Shown: one piece after another, positions 1 through 13,530 of the stretch
Position numbering within the stretch: position 1 is the first letter of the stretch
How the letters are laid out: each line of letters begins with the position of its first letter
NCBI RefSeq assembly: GCF_021130785.1
Contig: NC_060211.1
Location: 125,933,001 to 125,997,000, forward strand
Direction of reading: 5' to 3'
Source of the DNA: Homalodisca vitripennis
Taxonomy: Eukaryota > Arthropoda > Insecta > Hemiptera > Cicadellidae
Length of the DNA: 64,000 nucleotides
The notes under the pieces: generated by a model
Database searches by the model: none
What the model was told of the DNA's origin: nothing
What the model saw: only the letters and a program-made list of their open reading frames with translations
Program-made: the position numbers and the translations under genes

Positions 1-252
1 TTTGAGATTTTTATTGTGTAAGATAGATGCTGTGTATATGAGGCTATAAATCTTTATAAGTAATAATAGATTTAGAATTTAAGTGATCTTTGGTGATTGG
101 GAACATTTCATTATGGGAGAAATAAATTGCATTTAATATTATTAATGGTATGACTTAACTTTTAACTCCACAACCTCCGAGAAGAATGGTTGGCGCAGGG
201 AGGTTTTGTTTCTAAACGTAGCCTTTAAATACCAGACGATTTCTTACAGTAA
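1..252. other. AT-rich DNA, no feature seen
   Basis: No gene, repeat or RNA is recognised. A short acceptor-like sequence (TTTCTTACAG) lies at its right end, just before the open frame that follows. Confidence 0.5.
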
Positions 253-543
253 CCTACACTTATAACATTATGTGTGATTCTGAAGAGGTGGAATCCTTTC
301 TTTCGGTACCCGTGGGATCAACATGAAGAAGAACTAAGAAACGAAACATGTACAGGTCTAACTACTGAGATACAATATTACCGTCCTGAGATAGCTGATG
401 TAGTGAAGGACTCGCTACGCGAAGACAATTGGCATGCCGATACAATCCGCCAATCAAGTCATTCCAATTATGAAGGAAGTTCACTGCATGGGATGGACCC
501 CATGACACGGTACACATTCTTTTGCCCTCATGGACACAACTAG
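253..543 (+). CDS. Open frame of unknown function, possible exon
   Basis: This frame is open for 97 codons from the TAA at 250-252 to the TAG after position 540. It has no ATG near its left end. The segment is richer in G+C than its surroundings and its translation is polar and acidic (for example ADVVKDSLREDNWHAD), which is more protein-like than most chance frames here. An acceptor-like TTTCTTACAG ends at 249, so it could be an internal or terminal exon. A second short frame starting at the ATG at 270 gives MCDSEEVESFLSVPVGST and then a stop. I recognise no domain or family. It could be a gene exon, a transposon relic or chance. Confidence 0.2.
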   Translation, partial: PTLITLCVILKRWNPFFRYPWDQHEEELRNETCTGLTTEIQYYRPEIADVVKDSLREDNWHADTIRQSSHSNYEGSSLHGMDPMTRYTFFCPHGHN

Positions 544-1719
544 GGGATTTGATAGCCTTCTTCGCAGATATACTATATCAAATAGTACAATAGCCTCTCT
601 TTGAAGAGACCCGATTGTATTGATAAGAGGACAAAATCCAAGCAAACCTGTTTACAAGTGATTCTCAGTTTATCAGACTTGATAAATGAACGAAGAAAAA
701 ACTGGAATAAGATTTATTTACTAAGTATATGTAAAGATAGTAACTATAAAGAATTTAATTTTGTGTTTCACACGACATAGACTATTTAATGGTTAGTTGT
801 AAAAAAGTTCAATTGCATATGATAACCGTAATTTATTTGTAGTAGCTTAATCAATCATTGTAGGCTAATTAATATTGCAAACCTTGGCAGAATTTGAATC
901 ATGAATTTGATTTAGCAAGTAAGTACAGTATCTAGGTGATGGGTGATACGTATAAACACATACGATGCGGCATTTATCATGTTCACTAGCTCGAGTTCTA
1001 TTACGTAAGCACGCATGCACACACGCATTTATTTATTAAATATCAATATTTTAAACCAAGTACATTTAAGAGAAAATTACATGACAATAGAGTTTAATAA
1101 AAGTTCGAAATAGACAAACCACTCCATTAGTAACGCATTAGTTTTTTAAACTTATAACATTAATGGCTAAAGAATGATAATGACAGTGTACGTTGTGATT
1201 CAGAACAAAAGTTTAGAAATAAGTGGAAAGGAAGGATAGTTAAAGTTTAGATGAGTCGAGTCTGCTTGTGCGCTGGGTAGCCAATTTATCGCCATGGTAC
1301 CAAAACAAGGGATAACGAGATAAGACAAATTTAATTTAAGTAATGAAATGAGGGCATCATTGTGCAGTGGGAATTGAGGAAGATTGCGCTATTAGAGGAC
1401 TTGAGTGTAAAAGGCTTTCAGTTAAATGGTGCCGCTATTACTTTTGAAGTGAAGGATTAAATTTGCTGAATGCAAGATTTTTAAGTACGTTCCAGTAGCG
1501 ACCGCTGTTTTAAAACTATGTACCTAATATTTCTTGCACATAACATGTTCATAAACTGACATTTTGAAACAATCTATAGTACATGAAATAAATTCTAAAT
1601 CATATAAGACATCATTATAGTTGTTTATGGTTGAAACATTTTAGTACATCAATCTAATTGTTTAAAAGTACATATACAAATATACTTGAATATAATTATG
1701 GATATGTATACATAAATCG
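544..1719. other. AT-rich DNA, no feature seen
   Basis: Only short open frames and no repeat, RNA or transposon similarity were recognised. Confidence 0.5.
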
Positions 1720-1836
1720 AGTATCGAAGGACAGATAGACAGACGGACAGAATGTCCTTTTACTTTTTAAACATAAATCAATAGAGTTCTATCTTGGACC
1801 AAGAGGAACCTGTGCATGAATTTTCAAGTTTCTTGG
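1720..1836 (-). repeat. Dispersed repeat family C, inverted copy
   Basis: Read on the minus strand this runs from a TCCTCTTGGTCCAAGA-like core to a TCTGTCCGTCTGTCT motif. It matches 2270-2425 read on the plus strand and, more loosely, 9945-10070. The copy lies immediately left of the 34-35 bp minisatellite and faces the 2270 copy, so the two bracket the array as inverted repeats. The class is unknown. Confidence 0.6.
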
Positions 1837-2190
1837 GCCAATTTATCAAGATTAGTCTCGTCTCTAGGACCTTTCTATCAAGATTAGTTTCAAGTCTCTA
1901 GGAACTTTTCTATCAAGTTTTGTTTCAACTCTCTGGGATCTTTCTATCAAGATTAGTTTCAAGAATCTAGAAACTTTCTATCAAGTTTAGTTTCAACTCT
2001 CTGGGACCTTTCTATCAAGATTAGTTTCAAGCCTCTAGGGCCTTTCTATCAAGATTAGTTTCAAGTCTCTGGGAACTTTCTATCAAGATTAGTTTCAAGT
2101 CTCTAGGACCTTACTGTCAAGATTAGTTTCAAGTCTCTGAGACCTTTCTATAAAGATTAGTTTTTATGGCCTTTCTATCAAGATTTTTCT
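1837..2190 (+). repeat. 34-35 bp minisatellite, about 10 degenerate copies
   Basis: Each unit carries CTATCAAGATTAGTTTCAAG followed by TCTCTRGGRACCTTT. Copies differ by substitutions (AACTCTCTGGGATC, AAGTCTCTAGGAAC) and by an occasional base, giving spacings of 34 and 35. The array sits between two inverted copies of family C. Confidence 0.85.
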
Positions 2191-2269
2191 TACAAACTTA
2201 CAGACAGACCAACGTGCAGGGACTTTGGCGTTTTATCCCTCAAACCAATAATGTGATAACTCTTGACAG

Positions 2270-2425
2270 GAATGTCTTGGAGGATTGAAACTTAGCACAA
2301 AGAGTCCTCTTGTTCCAAGAAAAAAACTCTGTTATTTTTAGGACCAATAAGTAAAAGGGCATTGCGTCCATCTGTCTGTCTCTCCATGTTTGTGATATCT
2401 CTTCTGTTACATACTGTCGGGTTCT
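2270..2425 (+). repeat. Dispersed repeat family C, direct copy
   Basis: Contains AGAGTCCTCTTGTTCCAAGA, then AGTAAAAGGGCATT, then CATCTGTCTGTCT. It aligns with the reverse complement of 1720-1836 over about 110 bases, with scattered differences. A 69-codon minus-strand frame over it is a by-product of the repeat. Confidence 0.6.
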
Positions 2426-2429
2426 TCTA

Positions 2430-4160
2430 TACACGCTAAACGAGTACACTAAAAACGTCTAATCATATTTTAAGTTATATTATACGTTACAACGTTATTG
2501 ATAACGTTCTCGTATGACTTATTGCATATATTCTAAGGACAATTTATAATTATTTAGAAGTCAAATTTGGAGTGGGGCTCTTGGGACACTCAGTATGTAA
2601 ATTCTATACTAAAAACTATAACATCTAATAAATATTTAACGTTTCATCTGGTTTACGTCATCAAGGTGGATACTATTATTTAAATACACCAATAAACGAT
2701 AAAACTATGAATAATAGTCATAAATCATAACTTACGTTGTTGCCACTGTACATTTTAATGACCTAGACCTGGTGTGAGGGGCCGGTGGATCAGTCTGTTG
2801 TGTACGAATTGCGTACTACTAACCAAATCAAAAACATCTGGTTGATGTCTATATCATAAATGAGCTGTGCAGATCCTATTTTATGGTGGTTAATCTTTAT
2901 CGACGTTGATATTGTGTGTTAAAATATGTTATTCTTCTTCTGTCTGTGCTGTTTGACTTTTACTGCTAGGGTTATTCGTGTTATTACATTTTCTCTTATT
3001 AAGTTAGGTTAACATCAATATTTAATGTTTCTACAGTAAAGTAGAATGATAAATTAAATTCTGTTCACAAATGATTCGCAAGTCATATAGACCGTGATTA
3101 AAGATGTGGAAAAAGACCTATTGACTTAAAACAGGTCTTGAAACATTGCAAGAAAAAAAGAACGTTCCACAAACCACGTGGTAATGTGTTAGTTCCTTTG
3201 CTGTGGACGAAACCTGGAAACCGAAATAACTTTGGCAGTGACATATGCGTAGGTTGTAAAACTGTACCAATTAGTTATCAAATTTAATTACAAACTGCGC
3301 TGGTAAATCATGGATTGAACACAGTGTTTCATTGAAACAAAAATGTTAGGCGGAACCTTCAACCTGTGTTACTTGGAGCCTTCAATAAAGGCTACTTGAC
3401 TGAGAACTCAAATACCTCAGAACATATCAGACCCTTTTCCAAGGCTGTGACGTCATCCGTAAATCTATATATGAATTATTAGTTCAGTGAATGGGTTGTG
3501 CCGTAGGTGTTCACTAATCATTACTGAAAGATAATCCAACTACTGGAATTTAAACAGAAAAGCCAGCGAGATCCAGACACTAAATATCAATAATGATATT
3601 ATTTATACCTTCACAATAATGTTTCAAACTATATAATATTATATTAAAATTTAAAAGTTTTGTTTATTAATGGACATAAAAAATAACAAAATATAAGAAT
3701 AAAACATATTCAACAAGCATTGCCTTTTCTTTGCGAAAGTAAAACCTATCAATAGTAAAGTTCCAACTTATTATTGATCATAAATTAGAAAACAGTTTAA
3801 TTTAATCTGGTTAGAGATCAATTTTAACTGCCAAGGTATTACTTTACTTTTCAATGTAGACTGATAGTAATAGTCCGATAGGACTGTATCAGAGCTTCAT
3901 ATAATTAGTCTTTTACAACTTCAGGTACAAAATAACGTTATTGTTATTTATCTTCATCAACATAAAGTCAGCGTGTCAAAAATGAATTTGTCTAGGAAGA
4001 AGGAGTATTGATGGGCAGAACGAGAACGTTAGTAGTAGTCTGTTTGGTGGTCTTCTTGCGATATTTACACAGTAGTATTTTTTCTGAATAAATCGTACCT
4101 AAAAATTTAATTTAAAACGGAAGTTTACCATTTGGGACATCTTAGATGTACTGTAAAGAA
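2430..4160. other. Unique AT-rich DNA
   Basis: No gene recognised. A slightly GC-richer patch lies at about 2755-2830. No long frame, repeat or RNA was seen. Confidence 0.45.
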
Positions 4161-4179
4161 AATCAATGAATTTAAATGT

Positions 4180-4480
4180 AATTTGGCTAAAAATACTAGC
4201 ATCTAACTATATTTTTTGTTTTCAAAGTTATTTATTCTGCGATTTTTCGTTTCCCTCATGGTTACGAAATGTAAAAGTGTTCGATAACGCTCAGCCAAAT
4301 CTCAAGTACTAGTATGTGGCTACAGTCGAACTCAGTGTTTTTCTTTTTTTAAATATAGCATCGTGCAAGATTGAAGGTTTATTTAAGTGAGTTCGTTCTA
4401 TAGATATCGTGCGGACAGGTAGATATAATATTTTTCCAGCCCCTCAGGATAGAGCCATTACTAACGCTCAGTCCACTACA
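4180..4480 (+). repeat. Dispersed repeat family B, diverged copy
   Basis: Family B shows, in order, a TTTACAAA..TTATTCTGCGAT segment, CATGGTTAC, ACGCTCAGCCAA, an AAATTTAAAGTCTATAGGTC-like stretch, GAGATATCGTGCGGACAG and TTTTTCCAGCCCCT. This copy keeps GATATCGTGCGGACAG near 4404 and TTTTTCCAGCCCCTC near 4433. The class is unknown and no coding capacity is visible. Confidence 0.55.
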
Positions 4481-4489
4481 TATGTATCT

Positions 4490-5855
4490 AATATGCAGTG
4501 CTGTTTAACAATGCTACTTAATACTGAGTAACATTTTGTACATATAACCTTCAACTGTATATAAAACTAAATGAAAGCTATAAAAGGAGGAGATTGCTAA
4601 AATGTTTGTTCACAGGGTTGTAAACATTGAGCAAGTCGTAAGTTGGCGTGTCAGTGACGATAAATGTTCTGGAAGCTTATCAGAGTGTCACTCGTCACGG
4701 AAGTGGAAGTGACGTCGCCGACACCAACTGGGAGAACTGATATTGCATTATGCAACATCACTGGGACAGTCTATGAAGTATGTAAATCGTTGCATGGTTG
4801 TGGGTGGGTATTTTGTGGAGTGGGGAGAGGGATTAAAACTTGACCATTGGTGGCGCTGGCGTTACGACTAAAAAAGTGTACGTTCAATCTAATTGAGTAA
4901 GTAGGCTAAGTAAAAAAGTAAGTATACGTGTTCAAGAGTTTAATAATTGAAGAAAAATTATAATTTTTAATTATACAATATTTCGTGCATCTTTTAAATA
5001 TATAATAAGTGTGTAATATAGTAATATTTAGAAACATATTTATTATTTTACATCTTTAGAAAATATGTATAAATGTATTTAAGCAATAATATACTCACAC
5101 TGTTTATTTTAATATATATTTTATATTATATGATGTTATTTATTTCATTTTCATTTTCATAATGTTACTAATCATCTTTTATTATTTTAGTATTTGCAAT
5201 GATAATAAAGTGTGTACTATCATACCCTAGTATCTGTCAACATATTACATGTATATAATATGTACTTAACAAATGTTCTCTCAAAGTGAATCACTAGAGA
5301 GTATGACGATGTTTAGATTAGTTACGTTTAGCTAAGTAACCACAGCTCCTATTGCATGTCCGGCAGTGCGTAAGTTGATGTGCCTTTATTGAGAACATAT
5401 TTGTTATCTACTACGTCCATTAACTAATTATTAATTTGGTATGATTAACAAACAAAATAATACATCATCACCTGAATACTAATATCTGTGTCCCAAATAG
5501 TTCCAGATAGTAGATTTCAGACACTCTTAGATAGACGCCAAAATTATACTAAAAGTTTTCGAAATAAATTATCAAAATTTAAAAAAAAACCAACATCTCA
5601 GATCTGATAGTTGAACAGTATTGTACAGGCTCTTGGTGGTCCATTAATAATTTTCAGGTAAGAGGACCAAATGAGATTATGTGAGAGAAAATTCTCAAGT
5701 TCCCTTTTTAACGGTCAACGGAAATAATCGCAGTCTCTTAAGCTATATCAATACTTCATCATGGCTGATTTATTTTTCTCTGGATGGTTGAATGTTTGTA
5801 GTTTCTTCCGCCGCATAACTGAGACACTTTGTAAAAAAGTGTATAACAGGTCCTT
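4490..5855. other. Unique DNA with a GC-richer patch at 4600-4830
   Basis: The patch contains a TGACGTC element (4710-4716), one base short of a full CRE palindrome, but no supporting promoter structure. From 4900 onward the sequence is very AT-rich. No gene was recognised. Confidence 0.4.
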
Positions 5856-5859
5856 CATT

Positions 5860-6960
5860 GTATCTTCAGATTAAATCTTTCTCGAGATATCTTGCCACAT
5901 GATACATTCACATTTCTTTTCATTGAGTTCGGTTTCATAGATGAGACAATAAGAATACCTCTTCACCTAGACTACACTATATTTTGTTGTCTGGGAGTCC
6001 TTGATATCGTAACAATGTAAATAATTGGTTTGTCGCCGACTTTTTTGAGTTCTGTTCGCCAACATAACTGTACCGGTTTCCAGACTATGCGCTAAGAGGA
6101 AGGTGAAATGAAGCTGAACCCAACATTCAAATTGAATCAACCCTTTCAACTATGGTTAATATAAGTCGCTGATTATTATTTCGCTGATGTCTGTATGAAA
6201 AATGCAGTTCTATAGCTCATTTCATTCCTGAGATGTCCTGCGGTTAGACATACAGACAAACAATCATACAGGAAAGAAAGTTTTACATCGCTCACTGAGA
6301 TAAAAGAGAAATGCGAGTCTACTAAGAAACACGCCTTAACGACGTGCACAAGCTCAGACAAACGCTCATTATTGAACTATGTAGAAGTAAATTTTCTTGT
6401 AAAATTTAAAGTCTTGCCACATGATCCATTCACATTCTTATCATTAAGTTTGCTTTCATTTTTCACCCCAAGTCACCAAGTAATGATGTCAAATGTGTTG
6501 GGATACCCGGGGTACATGTGTTTAGTATGACGCATGTTAAAATCTCGTATGGTTAATGTAATTTTCCCCCAGCCATCATAGTTACCCATAAGACTAATGT
6601 TAAAATGTTTTCTAAAGCTTGGTCAAATCCCAAGGAATGACAAGCACCATCATTGATCTCAGTTTATATATATAGAAGAAATGAAGATGTATGCAAAATT
6701 ACAAGTCTGTAGGTCAATTTGTTCTTGAGATATCGTGCGGACAGTCGGACAGATGAATGAATTTTTTTTAAGCCCCTTGAGTAATAGGCTTCGCGGGTAG
6801 GGTACGATAAGCGGACCCGGTTCAGTCTACTAAGGGATACTTCGCTGACGGTCAGCCAATAAGGGGAATCCAGTTGGTGTTCAGTAAAACGTAATTTTTT
6901 TGTGCTATGTGTATTGACAAAATTAACTACCATTTGTTTATACAAACCAGACATCCCTAG
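5860..6960 (+). repeat. Dispersed repeat family B, two or more overlapping copies
   Basis: Recurrent family B segments appear: a GAGATATCTTGCCACATGAT-like stretch near 5884, AAATTTAAAGTCTTGCCACA near 6404, CATAGTTACCCATAAGACTA near 6577, and GAGATATCGTGCGGACAG near 6728 followed by AAGCCCCTTGAG. Minus-strand frames of 60-96 codons across the block are shadows of the repeat. Confidence 0.55.
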
Positions 6961-8470
6961 TTGCTATCTAAATGCGAGAGTCCAGTTTTATTAAATTGGA
7001 AGCAATGTGATGAAACTGATAGGTAACTCTTCTCTAAAGTAGCTGAGGCTTCCTTTTCTCCTTGATTTAACACAGCCCTTGCTTGACTGTTAACGACAAC
7101 AGATAAATTATTTTGCTAATATCAACAAACAAACGTGACTTCATGATTTAACAGCGATTATTGCCGTATTTCATGTGATTTCAACTAAGTACATAACTCT
7201 TAAAGTCCCTCAACCTCCTATGAGGTAGACTGAACATTCATTGAGAGCATATAATATTCTCTACCTTTTGTACTAAAAACCTCAATTACAATCTCAGTTT
7301 AAAATTAAAACTAAACCTAATGAATACGATTTTGGAGATTCAAAATATAATATTCAATTATGAATTAATTTTTATAAATAAGTTAGAAACAAGACAGCGA
7401 AAGAACCAACAAAATTGCAATCTCTGAGAAAGATTACTTTGATAAAGACCCCCACACAGGCAGGTTGTTTACGTTAATTAATACAGTTATAACTTTAACC
7501 GCAATTAATTGTTTTATAACTTTCCCAGAGCTTGAGTGGATACCATCATATTTATTAAAACAGTAAGCCTTTTGCGTGCCTGACGGTTTTAAACTGATTA
7601 TTAAAATGGTGTTTGTTTTTATTTCAATAAATTAAATTTCGTTATACTAAATTAACGTGTAACATTACATTTTTAACATAAATGTTTCATTCATATTCTC
7701 ATTATATAATATAATTAGGCTATTTAAAATTTTGAAATTCATCTACCTATATAGAACTAAGTAGGCTGGGATTTTGAATAAAAAAATCAATATCATCTTA
7801 ATGTGGAGCTGTTGAATTATTTAATTATTAAATTATTATTGTCAATATGTCCCGTACATAGATTTATATCAAATCGTTTAGATAATATTTTTATTATAAG
7901 CGCTGAAAATGTAAAATGTATTAAAGTAAGTATCAAATGCGTTTAATAAAAACTCCATTAGTTTCGTAGACTTAATGAACGTTGACGTCTTGGATAAATT
8001 ACGAACATTTAATGTTATACGGAATAAAAGTTGTGCTATCCGAAGTCGTACAGCTTATAATTACGGAATAAAACCGAATAAAACTTACGTAAGTTGAGAA
8101 ATAAACCAAAAAGGCAAGACGATCTTTGATTATCTCTGATAAAATTCCGCAATATTTAATAGCCTTTGTTTCTAGTACAGTCATAATAATACTGTAGTTC
8201 ATAACTTACAGACTTGTGTTCCTCAATCAATAGGACGGAATTAAGTAAGAAGATGGAGGATTATTCCTATGACTCATTAAATCCGGGATGCTTTGTTATA
8301 CATATATACTACATCTCAATAAACAGAAGGTCATGACTTAAATACCCTTCAATAAATTAAGTATAGGATTGAAATATTCTCTATAATTACCCTCATAGAT
8401 CCCGAGTGATATCTTCCCTAGTTTTAGCCGATGGCACCTGTGGTTTATACACCTTAGGTGGATTCAGGCA
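6961..8470. other. AT-rich DNA, no feature seen
   Basis: No repeat, RNA or credible coding frame was recognised. Confidence 0.45.
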
Positions 8471-8473
8471 AGA

Positions 8474-8839
8474 ATGGATCAGAATTACGGATTTTCTGGA
8501 GACTGTTCACAAGAACAGAACGAAATTAGGAGAGATCGTTTTACACGATCATCAGATTTTAATTGCTACAATTTATTAGATGTATATATGTCTAATTTCA
8601 GTCTTTTACGTAACACTTTGTTAACTTTTGTTTTTGCAATACCTAACGCTGGGCTTCATCTGGGTATGGACTTCTTACGACTTTTGAGTGCAAATTGTCT
8701 AATTAGTTCAACCTATTTGTCAGACCCCCAAGAGGTACCGATTTCTGCTTCACAACTGATCCATTATCTTCGAATTGCACAAATTAACGTCGTGTTTTAT
8801 TTTAATGAGATAGATCTTTCGCGTCAAATTCTATGTTGA
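8474..8839 (+). CDS. 121-codon open frame, unknown, doubtful
   Basis: An ATG-started frame of 121 codons. The middle has a hydrophobic stretch (LLTFVFAIPNAGLHLGMDFL) that could pass for a membrane segment, but base composition is no different from the flanks. No motif, Kozak-like context or splice structure supports it. At this AT content one or a few frames this long are expected by chance over 64 kb, so a chance frame is the most likely reading. Confidence 0.12.
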   Translation: MDQNYGFSGDCSQEQNEIRRDRFTRSSDFNCYNLLDVYMSNFSLLRNTLLTFVFAIPNAGLHLGMDFLRLLSANCLISSTYLSDPQEVPISASQLIHYLRIAQINVVFYFNEIDLSRQILC

Positions 8840-9940
8840 TCTAAAATTATGAACATGCAAAAGCCATATTTTGTTTTTTTTTTCTTTATCAGAAAACAGT
8901 TACACTATAAAACACACTGCAACAACAATAATGGAATAATGTCGTAACTACAACTGCTCCTAAACAAAATATTGATACCAGGGGCACCAATACAACATTG
9001 CAAAATTTCCTTACTGTCTTCGTATGAATGACTGAAACCACCCCATTCTTTTATAAAAACTCAGTATATCTCACCATGTATGTACATTCAGAATCATCCA
9101 CTTATTGTTTACAGACAATATAGAAAATATTATACAATAAGATTCCTGAAACTTATTTATCTATGTTTCAAATCAATGAATTAATATTACCAATCAACCA
9201 CAAACATTAAAAATAGTTTAGAGCTAAACATCGGCGAAGTCCAGCTGAGTCTCTGACGCACGACCGTCTGATGTCTGATTGACAATTGTGTGTTGCTATC
9301 GGTTCCAGCTGACTGACTGACTGGCCGCTGATTGTTGCTGATTAAATGTCGAGCCAGCTAACGTCACAGCAGGCTGGGCTCGAACTGCGATTACGTTTGC
9401 AGATACCTGTCTCAATCCATACCACATATTATTTGAGTATACCTTACATAAACTGGTTAGAGTTTCAACCAAATGTCTGGTTTTCAATATAATTCTAAAT
9501 ATCATTCATGTAAGAGTATTTATTTAACCTTACACTTGCAGTACAGAAATAATATATACGAGAAAAGCAATGTGACTATCATTTTTACACGTAAAAAAAT
9601 ATATTTTTGCTAGATAAAAATGAATTTCATATAATTGATGTAAAGAAGCATTTTAGCTGGTTACGTTATTTATTGGAAATATATCGCTCGATACGAACAT
9701 TTATTATTTATTTATTTGCAGTGGGAGGGAAGTTAGTAAGCTATGAATATTTAATTACTGTACACCTTATATACAGGTACATAAGTGGTTGAACAAGCAT
9801 AAGATGAATGTATAATATGTAAGAAGTGGATGTCAAAGCTATGGCACATTTCTGAGACTTTTTTCGACGGAAAATGTTCAGAATTGTTTTAAATTAAAAA
9901 CAAAGAAAATGATCTTGTTAATAACCCAGAAGTCCTTAAA
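8840..9940. other. Unique DNA, no gene seen
   Basis: A GC-richer patch at about 9230-9430 contains three CTGA repeats (CTGACTGACTGACTGG near 9310). No credible coding frame was found. Confidence 0.4.
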
Positions 9941-9944
9941 ATCG

Positions 9945-10070
9945 TGCCTTTGTCTGTCTGTCAGTCTGTGCAATAACTTTGACACTTTCCACTCTTGGTC
10001 CGAGGAAGAACTCTATCAATTTTCGGGTTAAAAGGTCAAAGGACAACAAAGTGGGCAACGATGATCCGGG
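9945..10070 (+). repeat. Dispersed repeat family C, third copy
   Basis: Contains TTTGTCTGTCTGTC, CACTCTTGGTCCGAGGAAGA, ACTCTATCAATTTTC and GGTCAAAGGAC. It shares the core with the copies at 1720-1836 and 2270-2425, which shows the family is dispersed and not local to the minisatellite. Confidence 0.5.
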
Positions 10071-10074
10071 AAAA

Positions 10075-13000
10075 TTGCACTTATTACGAAAGACTTTTGT
10101 AACGTTCTGTCTGGCTGTACAAAACCCCGTTGCACCAGTTCATTGGATGTAACCCTTATAAAGTTTGGTATTAATCCCCACTACAGTTAACAGAAAACTA
10201 CACAACATTATAGCGTTTAAAAGTACTTGTAACATAAGGGAAAATTAAAATATTCAGTTATATAAGATCAAATTTTGGTTGGTCATGATAAATATGGTTG
10301 AAATAAACTTTAGGAATTTTCTCTTTAGTCAAGTTAACTAGACATGATTGCTCCAAAGTTAATTTTATTTAATCTTTAACATGAAAAAACAGAAACCTTG
10401 AAAACATTAAGTTTTCAGTGTGTAATTTTTTTATTATTTGTTGTGATAGAATCAATTTTTATTTACTCGAACAAGGTGTGTTTTGTACAGGTCAGTATAT
10501 TATATATTTTATCATTTATATAGAGCTAGTGCTCATTGGTTCATTACATCTGATTCCCTACCATTGCCTTTGATACATATACATCTGTTTTTCTTTATGC
10601 ATGTCGAACATATTAATGACAAAGTATGCTTCTATATTATCGAGTTTCCAATGACAAATGAAACGATCATAGTTTGCCTACCAAGAAATCGTAATCTCTT
10701 GGTAATTGAAACGTCCTTTTATTTCGCATCTCAAAGCGAAAGAAACGTGCTGCAGCAAAGAATCACTTGAGAAACAAAAGAACAGTTTTTAGAGTCGGAA
10801 TGAAGCATACTGCTTTGGGGCCACAGACAGTGTTGTTCAACTCGTAAGCATAACTGTACTATGATTGCTGCCTTACAAATTTTAAAACCAGACACAGCAA
10901 CTCTATGGTTGTTTGTATTACAATGATTGCTGTAATCATTTACATCGTGGATGATCAGCTTGTCAAACATTGTCGTTCAATTATTAACAACCTTCTATAC
11001 GATTAATACTCGTATTTGTACTGAAGTTTAATTAATAGGCAATATTTTAAAACGCATAACTAATCAATTAAATAATTAATATTAAATATTCCTACAAATC
11101 TTTCAAAAATGTCAAATTCGTTTATATATTATAAATTCTTTTTCATTCAGTTTCATAGTTAATAGGCAAATGCTTAAAAACTGTTTATTTGTTGCTCATG
11201 ATCTTCAAAAGAAGCATAGTTTACCATTCTATAAAGCATGTATAGTGATTGTTAAACAATGATTTCAGGTATCGAAGCACTTATAAACAGAATATTTTAA
11301 CCAGCCAAACATTTTAAGAACTATGTGACAGTCAATGGTTTAAATGAACACCATAAATATGTATCTCTAACGTACACACTATTAACAAGAAACATATGAA
11401 ATGGAGATTTCGTTATATAGCTGAACATTCAAGCGACAAAATACAATGCCAATGCGGCATTGTTTGCTTGAGGACTTGAGGAGAACATGATATCGTGACA
11501 GAACAAGTCTGAGCGAGTTAAAACTTTGACTTGGAGAGGAAGTTGATTTATTGACTTGGCTGGAGCTGTAGTTAACGGGCTGGTGAACAACTTGAACAAG
11601 AGATCGGTTAATGAGCCTCGGGCTACATTCATTCACAAACTCACAAATAATAGCTTGAATTCCACCACTTGATGAGCGGAGGATATTTATTTTGCATTTA
11701 TACACCTATACGTTTTTATAAAGTGCTGTCAAAGAAAATAGTGCTGTAAATTAAACTGGAGGGGTTTGGAAGTCTACTTAGAGTGAAAGATTTATGTAAA
11801 TTATGAGACTAGTTTATCATCTATGATAAAGCACTTTACGAATAACTTTGCTCAATTTGTAATAATTGTAAAAATATGTAAGGCTGTATTCATGGTAAAC
11901 ACCTCTTCAATTTATCAGGATAGCAACTCGCTTTTATCTTTCCCCAAATAATCTTACAGGATTCTGAAAGGATTTTTATATAGACAGGACTAGCATTATG
12001 TATACCAAACAACTTAAAATAAAATTGTGACTAGTTAAATATATCCCTCATTATGGAATTAAAAATCAATTTATTGTAAAATGCAAGATATAAAATAAGA
12101 AGTATGTATGAAATTAGAATGGCATTATACAGTAATTTTCTAAAAAACAAACAGTTAACATTTTATGTATAAAAAAGAAATAGCACAATATTTTTTGCTC
12201 GCTATGGTGTAAATTATTTTTTTAACATTATTTAGTATCCAGTTTTTGAAAGTATAGTAGGATTTCATACATTTTTAAAGTATTACGAGTACTGCATGTG
12301 TAAAGTTTTGTAATACACAACGATAGCAGATGTTCAAAAACTTATTATTTCATGTCCTTTCAAATCATCTAATAATACATTATAAATTTATTTAGTAATT
12401 TATCAAATAATACATTATATAAATAATTTCATTATATACTCATTTCAGTGATCTATTAATTACAGTAAAGTTTTGTAACTTATATTGGACACGATAGAAA
12501 TAGTTTACTTTAATAATTTAATGGTATTATGGTATAACGTTTATAAAATAAAGATAAATAAATGCGTTGCAATATTCAGCAATGATAATGTAAATGTCAG
12601 TGAGAAAAGCCTGTAACAGACTGGCATGTCAAATTTGGCTGACATTTATTATGTCCTCCTGACACATACTGGTAGTTGTCAACTGTCAAACGACGGTGTT
12701 CTTCACCTATTAAACCCATGTAATAACTTATTATTATTATATGTTATATAAGTATTTCTTCACTATTAAACCTAATATTTATATTTATATAAAATATCAA
12801 GATTTAGAGACTTAAAAAATGTTTTGTTTTATAGTAAATATTCACTTAAACCAACTTACTAGTTAGCAGATCTTAGATTGTATTGGTTTAATTGTTATGT
12901 ATTTACCCAGATATATTAGATCATATTTATATTTTACTTTACGATGTACACTGACCGTAATACTATGATGCAAGGTTTTACATTCACTAATTCTTACTAA

Positions 13001-13475
13001 AATTATGAAACAAACATTATTCAGGTATACGTTCGCTTTCTACATTCATGTTTATTTTAAAATGAATTGAATAACTTTAAAACAAGTGCTTTGCGGATGT
13101 TTATAAGGTTAAAAAGAGGCCTAACAAGCTACATCACGAGATAAATATTAACTTTTTGAACGAAGTATAAGTAAACATCTCGTTATTTAGCGCAAGTTGA
13201 CTTTAATTTACTCTAAGTTGTACAATAAAGACTGCTCAGCGTAGTTTAATTGCTAATTACATTCTTCTCAGTTTGTATAAGAAGTATATACAATATTCAG
13301 TTAAATTTAAGGGTTATGTTTAAGTCTTGCTTTTTTACTTTGAAAAGGGCATTTAATAATTTGTGACTATTTTAAGGCTCAATTATACATCTTCTCATTA
13401 GTTCTTTTAGTAATTTTCATATTTAATAGTGGTCCTATTATTTGAATATCGTATTATATTTTCGAATATAATTAA
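10075..13475. other. AT-rich DNA, no gene recognised
   Basis: Several frames of 67-107 codons occur on both strands (for example 11382-11705 minus). None has a recognisable motif or splice context. I see no repeat family in this stretch. Confidence 0.4.
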
Positions 13476-13530
13476 TTGCATACCTTTTATTTAATATGTG
13501 CAGTGGAAGTATGTCTTTTCCCTATTACTG

